DNA from: Apostichopus japonicus
Taxonomy: Eukaryota; Echinodermata; Holothuroidea; Aspidochirotida; Stichopodidae
Assembly (NCBI RefSeq): GCF_037975245.1
Contig: NC_092568.1
Span: 25,341,501-25,405,500 of the forward strand
Reading direction: 5' to 3'
Length of the DNA stretch: 64,000 nucleotides
Of this stretch, positions 57,722 to 64,000 are shown one piece after another (within the stretch, counting starts at the first letter, position 1; each line of letters begins with the position of its first letter). The translations under genes and the position numbers were made by a program. A model generated the notes under the pieces. That model worked only from the letters and a program-made list of their open reading frames with translations, was not told where the DNA came from and did no database searches.

Positions 57722-59648
57722 GTGAGTGATATCTTTACTAGTGCTTCTGTTACCATAAAATCATTGTCATTGACTGCTGCATGTAAGGAGGATGTCCTGT
57801 TTGGCACTTTACTGGATATGCATCAGATACGTGACAACAACGTTATGTCAACTTAAAGCAGTTGATGACATTTTATTTGTAATTGGCAATATACCTTTGA
57901 CCATATCTTCCAAATTTCTTCAACTTTTATATGCCCTCCCCACCTCTCCCCTTCCCCCCCCATGTTTCTTCAGTCAGTCCTTACTTGGAAGTTACCCTAA
58001 ATTCCTCTACAACCAATTAATAAGGGTTTCGTTAATGTCATAATTAATTACATTTAATCTTTCTGAGTCCATAAATGAATGGCAATATTCCAAACTTGTA
58101 AATGATTTCGTCTGTTCATCAATCTGAAACATGAAACTGCTGCATAGGTACCATGCTGTGGTTTTGTAATGTTTGCATCGTTATAACAGAACATGACACA
58201 CATTCAGAGACTAATAAACGTTTAAGCGAACTTGACTGGTCCAAATACAGTCCATTATAATAGCCAACTAGAGCACAGTATAAATAATATGATAATAAAG
58301 ACTTTTTCTTTTTTCATATCTGGAAAAAAAGTCTGGTTTTTACATACATGGTTGTACAAAACATCCTTATGTGTTAATAGAATATTGCTATATATATACT
58401 ATATATATACTATATATACTATATATATACGGATATTGCTATATATATACCGATATTGTCATGGACAATATCGACAAATTTATGAAATTTGAGATATGAG
58501 GTATGCTCCTTCATTTAACTGAAAACATATCTCATAATTGAATATCACTCTGGGGAAGCATGAAATGTTAAAAGTAGAAGCTGTTGGTGATTACCAACGA
58601 TACATGTCTACAATCTTGTCTGACTGGTGCAGCAGTAGGAAGTCAAGTATATGACTTTCATTTCTAAAATTGTAATTGCATATTTTAATTTTTATGACGC
58701 TAGGAAGCTTCCTGAGGAGCAGTTTCTCTTCCCGTTAATTGTCTTCATTTTGCTAACTGTAACTTGATCCAGTTTTTAGATTTACTTGAGGTAATTTTAT
58801 GATATCCTGTGTAGTTAAATCAGATAGTAGGAGTGAAAGAACCACCTTTTCAAGTATTCAATGATAAACACACTGTTTGGGGTCTTCTGAAAGTCTTAAT
58901 TTTAACATACTCCTTTAGGAAACATTATTGTGCCCTTGGGATATCACTCAGAAATTCAAAGGTAACCCGGTTGTAGCTATTTAGAGCCCACTGTTATAAC
59001 CCTACTATGTGTAGTAAAATTGGTTTAATACTAAGAAGACCAATTTTCTCAATTAACTAGGCTCTCAAAATAGGCAGATTGCATTAATAGTTGTGTTGGT
59101 CCCCAGTAGAGTTTGTGCAGGCTTGGATGCCCTGGTATGTCAAGCAGGTTAGGGTACTTCGTAATTAGAAAACTTTTAAAATGCACTGGAAGGCTTACTT
59201 ACTGTATATCGTACTGGACAAACCCACCAACATCAAAATCTTAGTCAGATTTTTATTGTCAGGAAGGTAGATTTATATTACAGGAAACTATTTAATTCAG
59301 AATTAGAAATAGTTAGCCAAAGTCATTCAGTCTGTTTGACAAAATATGCAGATTGAATTTGTCATATGTCAGCAAAAATTGCAAACTTTGAAAGAGTTGG
59401 TGGGGGGGGGGGGGAATTGACACAGATCATGGCATTTGCACATAGAATATCAGATGTTGCACATAAACAAGATAAAATTGGGACAATAACATTCTGTCGT
59501 GTTTCATGTATACTTATGTCTGCAGAAGTGTGTCAAATCTACAAATATAATTAATAGACAGATTGTGTTTTTGTCACAAGAGGTAGTACACTAGTAGGCA
59601 TACACAATACAATTTAGGATCAAATTTGATGGCTTTTGAAATAGATTA
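57722..59648. other. Probable intron after exon f
   Basis: Holds a tatatatac microsatellite (58387-58450). I found no acceptor followed by a plausible SH2 continuation. Confidence 0.4.
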
Positions 59649-59800
59649 TTTACTTTGCTCCTCGCTTACCTGTCTCCTCACAACTATAGCACATTCATTT
59701 TACCCTGCCTAGAATGAACTGGTAACCCATTAACACTGTGTACCCTCTATGACGGGACCTCTCCGATCAATGCCCCCCCCCCCCCAATCTCATTCTATGA
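59649..59800 (+). mobile_element. DIRS left-end fragment
   Basis: TTTACTTTGCTCCTCGCTTA then CCTGTCTCCTCACAAC.. and ACACTGTGTACCCTCTATGA are a diverged copy of the left tip and inverted repeat of the DIRS element at 44373. No internal DIRS sequence follows, so it is a relic. Confidence 0.82.
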
Positions 59801-59886
59801 AGCTATGAAGTACAGATACTACACTGAGCAAAGTAGAAGATAAGACATAGTGAAAAGACTACTGAGTTTGACGTAGAAGCATTTAA

Positions 59887-60243
59887 GGCATTGAAGACTC
59901 GCCCCAAACCACATGCGGCCATCTGAAAAAGTTAACTTTCCGTTGCTTGCAAGTGACGTTTTGTTTGTGTCGCTACAAAATGCAGACAGTAATGAAACGT
60001 GATACCTTGTTATCTTTAGCTAGACCTGAGATGTCCATCGCTGTATCGTTTGTACACTGTGCTGTGGGTATTGACCGCAGCTGTATGTACTGACTGTACA
60101 CTAGTGTCTAATTACCGACGGTAGCAAGCTGTGTGTGTATTTTCTGGGATCGATGGTGGTGTCTTACACTTCTGTTACACCTCATTCGAAACTAGGTCAG
60201 AATACCGGCATTAGACGTTTCTTTTGCGCGAATCTTCACACCC
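59887..60243 (+). mobile_element. MITE family with GAAGACTCG ends, copy D
   Basis: GGCATTGAAGACTCGCCCCA to GCGCGAATCTTCACACCC, the same orientation as copy A and full length. It contains the shared interior (CGCTACAAAATGCAGACAGT, GGGATCGATGGTGGTGT). Confidence 0.82.
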
Positions 60244-60499
60244 TGTGTTTCAATGATTCTGTGACAGACTGTTTGACAGACTCCACCACTCTCAGGACAT
60301 TTAGTCTTATTTGCCAGGCTTTCCTGTTTTGCTCTCCAAATTGTGATTGTATGGGAACAAAAGCATTTGGAAACACAGTAGCATCTGTGGCTGCATTAGG
60401 GTAAGGGTCTATAGCACTGCAGTCTTGGAATCCATTTCAAACTTTGAAAGGATGTGCTCAGTTTTCAGATTATCTAGAGTCTAAATACTTTATGTGTTA

Positions 60500-60785
60500 A
60501 TCAGTCTCATGATGAATCTGACATTGAAATTACCTTACACTTTAGCAACCATGACAATATCAATTAAAAAGGATGTATTTATTTTTCTTTTGCACCTTAA
60601 GTAACAATATTATTCAAAGATACTGTTATTGTGCCGAGTTAACCAATCTCATGATTTCAAAAATGAAATTTACCTTACTTTTTTGCTAGCTACCATGGCA
60701 ATAATGATTAAAAAGGATATATTTATTTTTCTTTTGCACCTTTCTTACAATGTTATTCAATGGTACTGTTAAGTGCCCCAGTTCA
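60500..60785 (+). repeat. Tandem duplication, about 145-bp unit
   Basis: Two units share ATTTATTTTTCTTTTGCACC, AAATTTACCTTAC and CCATG.CAATA.. blocks. GGATGTATTTATTTTTC at 60569 is matched by GGATATATTTATTTTTC at 60714. Clearly diverged, so older than the 38701 duplication. Confidence 0.75.
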
Positions 60786-62276
60786 TCCACTGCCCTATTG
60801 TGTAACCCTCTCGGTCATCAAAATGAGGTAAATGATATATATTGTCTCGTGAGGTCGTTGCTTTATATGTCATGCTCGCCATATTGCTACGCTTTCGATG
60901 TGATTGATTTTATGGTTAATTCCCTGGTATTAACAAGTCTGCTGAGCTGTTAGTGTATATTGTGTATCTTTGCTTGTCTTTATATCCTGTATCTCTTCCT
61001 TTTCCTCATCTTTCCCTGCTACTGTATTTCCCGTGCGTGCGTTTGACTCACGGTAAAGTACGTCACCGAGCTGTCGAATATAAAAGTTTGTATCGTTTTG
61101 TATCGTATACTATACACATGAAATATGACAATCGAGGTCAACTGCCTATTGTTTGGTGCCCAGTTAGCTTTCAATGGAACACTCTGTGATGTCAACGCAC
61201 ATGACTGCATGGTCGTCCGGTTTCTAGATTGTGTCTTATTGCGCACCATTCATGTGAAGAGTAATTAATTATGCGTACTGGTTCCTACCAGGTTCAAACA
61301 TTTTAGTTATTTATAATGTTAGATGCGCCTAGTGTTTTAGATCACTCTTTCAGTTCCTTCTCTTTCCAAATATTGCCTCTTTTCCAAAATACTAGCAAAT
61401 CCCGAGACAAAATGACCAATCAGTTAAAAATCTTTTCAAGCTGCCAGACCTTTCACTTTGTAATTATTAATTGCAAATACTGTACGTACTTGTTGAACCC
61501 CCAAAAATGGAAATTTTAATAGAGAGAAGATGACTCCATTTTGAGTCATGTATCCCAATTCTTTGAAATTGCCAGATGCTTTATTATCGCACCACGTATC
61601 CGAGACAAGAAGTGAAGCATTAAACGTGGATTTAGGTAGTCGGTGTCTAAACTAATAAAATGAAGTTGACAATAGTCACATGGCTGTCTTTGGAAACAGA
61701 ATATATCACAAAGTCACTGCATTGTTATGAACTGTCTTTACATCGATCAATATCGAACATTTCATAATTCGTCTCTTTTACTCTCTGTTGTACTTTGTCC
61801 GTATGTGTGTATGTATGTATGTCCGTATGTATAATGTGACTCGTGTGTCTGATCTTCTCTGTCAACAGTTTTCAATATTGTTCTTATTCTGTGTATATTA
61901 TTCTGGCATTTTTAGCAATCTGTTGAGTATACTACCATTTTTTTTCTCTTCTGCAATGAAAAAACAGAAAGGCGCATTTAGTGTCTCAGTGACTTTAACA
62001 TTGACACTAGTGGCTTTTACATATAGCCAAACATTCCTGAAGTCACACAACAGATGTGGAATTTGTTCATTTTATCAAAATGATTTATAGCTGTGAAGTG
62101 ATGATGCTGCTCGCCTCTTCTCGTTTCTCCAGTTGCCACATTCAGTTCTTGTAATTTATATTCTCCCAGCTGCAAATAAAATTCATTACATAACAAAATT
62201 ATTTACACTAAACAGCTCTCTAAAAGTCTTTGCTGTTATCTTCTGTAAATGGTATTAGTATTAGTATGAGTATATA

Positions 62277-62277
<1 letters not shown>
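60786..62277. other. No recognised gene
   Basis: Chance readings only (60953-61189, 61788-62090). gtatgt-type run at 61801-61832. Confidence 0.4.
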
Positions 62278-62310
<33 letters not shown>

Positions 62311-62439
62311 ATATATTCATTCGACTGCCAAGTATTGCTGACGAAGGTCTCAGGGGGACTGAAAATTCCAATATATTTTCTAAAACTTTACTCCTTATTT
62401 GTCAATTATGAGTCATTTCTTATTTCTCTAATAATAATA

Positions 62440-62490
<51 letters not shown>
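62278..62490. repeat. TA microsatellites
   Basis: (at)n at 62278-62309 and (ta)n at about 62443-62490, the second abutting the tRNA-derived repeat. Confidence 0.85.
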
Positions 62491-62492
<2 letters not shown>

Positions 62493-62795
62493 CAAAATAT
62501 TTCACCAAAACAGAACTAGCATTGTTTGATACAGGTGACAAATTCCTACAGTGGAATTACCACCTTCTTTACCGGTTTCGAACCTCTGGACATACAATCA
62601 GCGTTCATAGCCTAGTGGTTAGGGTGTCCGCATATAAAGCAGGAGGCCCGGGTTTAAATTCCGGGGGAGGCTAGAAGTTTTTTCTCTGTTTTGGATTTTC
62701 CAAATTTATATAGGCCTGGTTTCGAATCCCGGTGGAGACTGGAAGTTTTTTCACTGTTCAGGATTTTCAAACTCACTGCAATTTCAATATATATA
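62491..62795 (+). repeat. tRNA-derived repeat, box A/box B type, copy 2
   Basis: Same head (GGCAAAATATTTCACC), tRNA-like section with AGCCTAGTGG and GGTTTAAATTCC (decayed box B), and tail GAAGTTTTTTC as at 8596. It adds a second partial tRNA end with an intact-looking box B (GGTTTCGAATCCC, 62718) and tail, i.e. an internal duplication. Confidence 0.75.
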
Positions 62796-64000
62796 TATCA
62801 ACTATGAATGAACTGTTTGATCAGCACTCTGTTATTCACGTCAACTGGGCTCTTTCATTCCTGTGGCAGTGTGTGGTCATTTCTATTTGATCTTTGACTG
62901 AATTAACCTAAGAACTAAAAGTAAAAATAGAACTGAAAAACAATAGCACTTGAATAATGAAAAGTTATGTTGATGTCAGACCAGGTTCACTGTACACTCT
63001 AGGTCATGGACACTGACTTTTACTTTCGGGATTTGATACACTCTGTCATACCGTGTAGATATGCCTGATTGAAGTATTAATGACTTGAATTAAGTACATC
63101 AGTCTTGTATTTATCTGGCATACGTGTATCCAGTACAGTAACTTGTACAGATTAGAAACACTGCACGGGTAGATTAGTACGCAGAAGGAGACTGGTCTAT
63201 GATCCTTCTAACAATTTCAAACATTAAACGTCTTATAAAAGCATACACGGTTATTCAAACCCACAGAGGATATTATTAACATGATTAATTATTGTTGCAA
63301 CTACTTTATATCAACAAATCAGAATTATTGGATGAATACCTCGAGAATGACAAGAAATTTTATAAACTTAAAGTGACTGTTGTGAATCAAGTTTTAATAT
63401 TCGGTACAACAGTGTGTGCATTTATTAACTATTATATACCGAGTATATACTGACTGACATCGGTGGATGGACAATGTAGTGAAATGATGCGTATTGTTTC
63501 TCAGTATGGACGAGCATTGTTCAACAGACAACCGTAAGTAGACTTTGTAGTTTACAGACATGACCATCTCTTAATTCACGCCATACTTGGAATATCAGAC
63601 ATGTAAATTCTTCTGTTTTGTTTTGTTACTAACTGATTTATAGTCGAGAATATGAGACGAGAAATTAATAACTCAATACAGTTCTTAAATACCATTTGGA
63701 TTAAATTTATCAGAAGTTAAGTATCGGTCCATCTTGTAAATTGTTCCAATTGGAATATTTACAACATGGTCTGAATATGTATAGTTGTGTTTTTTAAACC
63801 ATACCCCCCATACCAAAAGAAGAAAAAAAAACAGAATCTTGATAAGTATGTACTAGAGTCACAAGCTTTACTTGCTTTGTAAATTGATTTCTCAAATCAT
63901 TGTTGTAACTGAGCTATGAATTGTAAGAACAATTGACTTTGTTCATGATTTAAAAAGAGATGAAATCTGAAGTCATATAAGGAAGCCTGTTCTCGATACA
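62796..64000. other. No recognised gene; one possible small exon
   Basis: At 63503-63531 a 29-bp stretch is framed by gtttctcag and a strong donor gtaagt. Its phase (2 bases, then 9 codons WTSIVQQTT) would fit exon f of the SH2 gene. Too short to support by similarity. Confidence 0.2.

Noticed and set aside
1-64000. CRISPR array, operon or prokaryotic genes
   Set aside because: All tandem repeats lack constant spacers of the right size, and the coding content is spliced animal exons.

Overview
This window is AT-rich eukaryotic (animal) nuclear DNA. It has no operons or bacterial signals. Coding sequence occurs only as short exons with GT/AG borders and matching phases, separated by long, repeat-filled introns. 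The exon-encoded SCYL1-like protein is clearly metazoan. The repeats (DIRS retrotransposon, many hAT-type elements, tRNA-derived SINEs with a TTGTGTCCTTGGGCAAG-type body, minisatellites) fit an invertebrate deuterostome, perhaps an echinoderm. That placement is an inference from repeat style, not proof.

Left part (1-7421, minus strand): eleven consecutive exons of an SCYL1 (N-terminal kinase-like, Golgi/COPI trafficking) orthologue. They run from the start codon at 7421 to an exon ending at 179 and give 459 codons without a phase error. The 3' half of the gene lies beyond the left edge. All three catalytic landmarks of the kinase fold are replaced, as expected of this pseudokinase family.

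7422-19998: no convincing exon, but dense DNA-transposon debris. There are three hAT-type insertions with perfect 8-bp target-site duplications (TSDs): 7916-8283, a 3.4-kb composite at 10076-13520, and a MITE at 10806-11188 nested inside it. The composite holds a truncated hAT transposase on the minus strand.

19999-57721 (plus strand): six phase-compatible exons of one gene that end inside an SH2 domain. The region before the SH2 domain and the SH2 sequence itself look most like the RIN (Ras and Rab interactor) family. Both ends of the gene are missing. Its introns are large. The 19.9-kb intron between the last two exons holds a LINE fragment, several local duplications, a 6.4-kb DIRS element with perfect 122-bp inverted terminal repeats and the diagnostic internal complementary region, a hAT MITE inside a tandem duplication, and a 32-bp minisatellite. 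The preceding intron carries a 2.3-kb minisatellite with higher-order structure.

57722-64000: apparently intron. It contains a DIRS end fragment, a fourth copy of a GAAGACTCG-ended MITE family, a 145-bp duplication, and a tRNA-like repeat whose sister copy lies at 8596.

The two genes are divergently arranged. Nothing in the window links them functionally beyond a general role in membrane trafficking (COPI/Golgi for SCYL1, Rab5/endosome if the second gene is a RIN).
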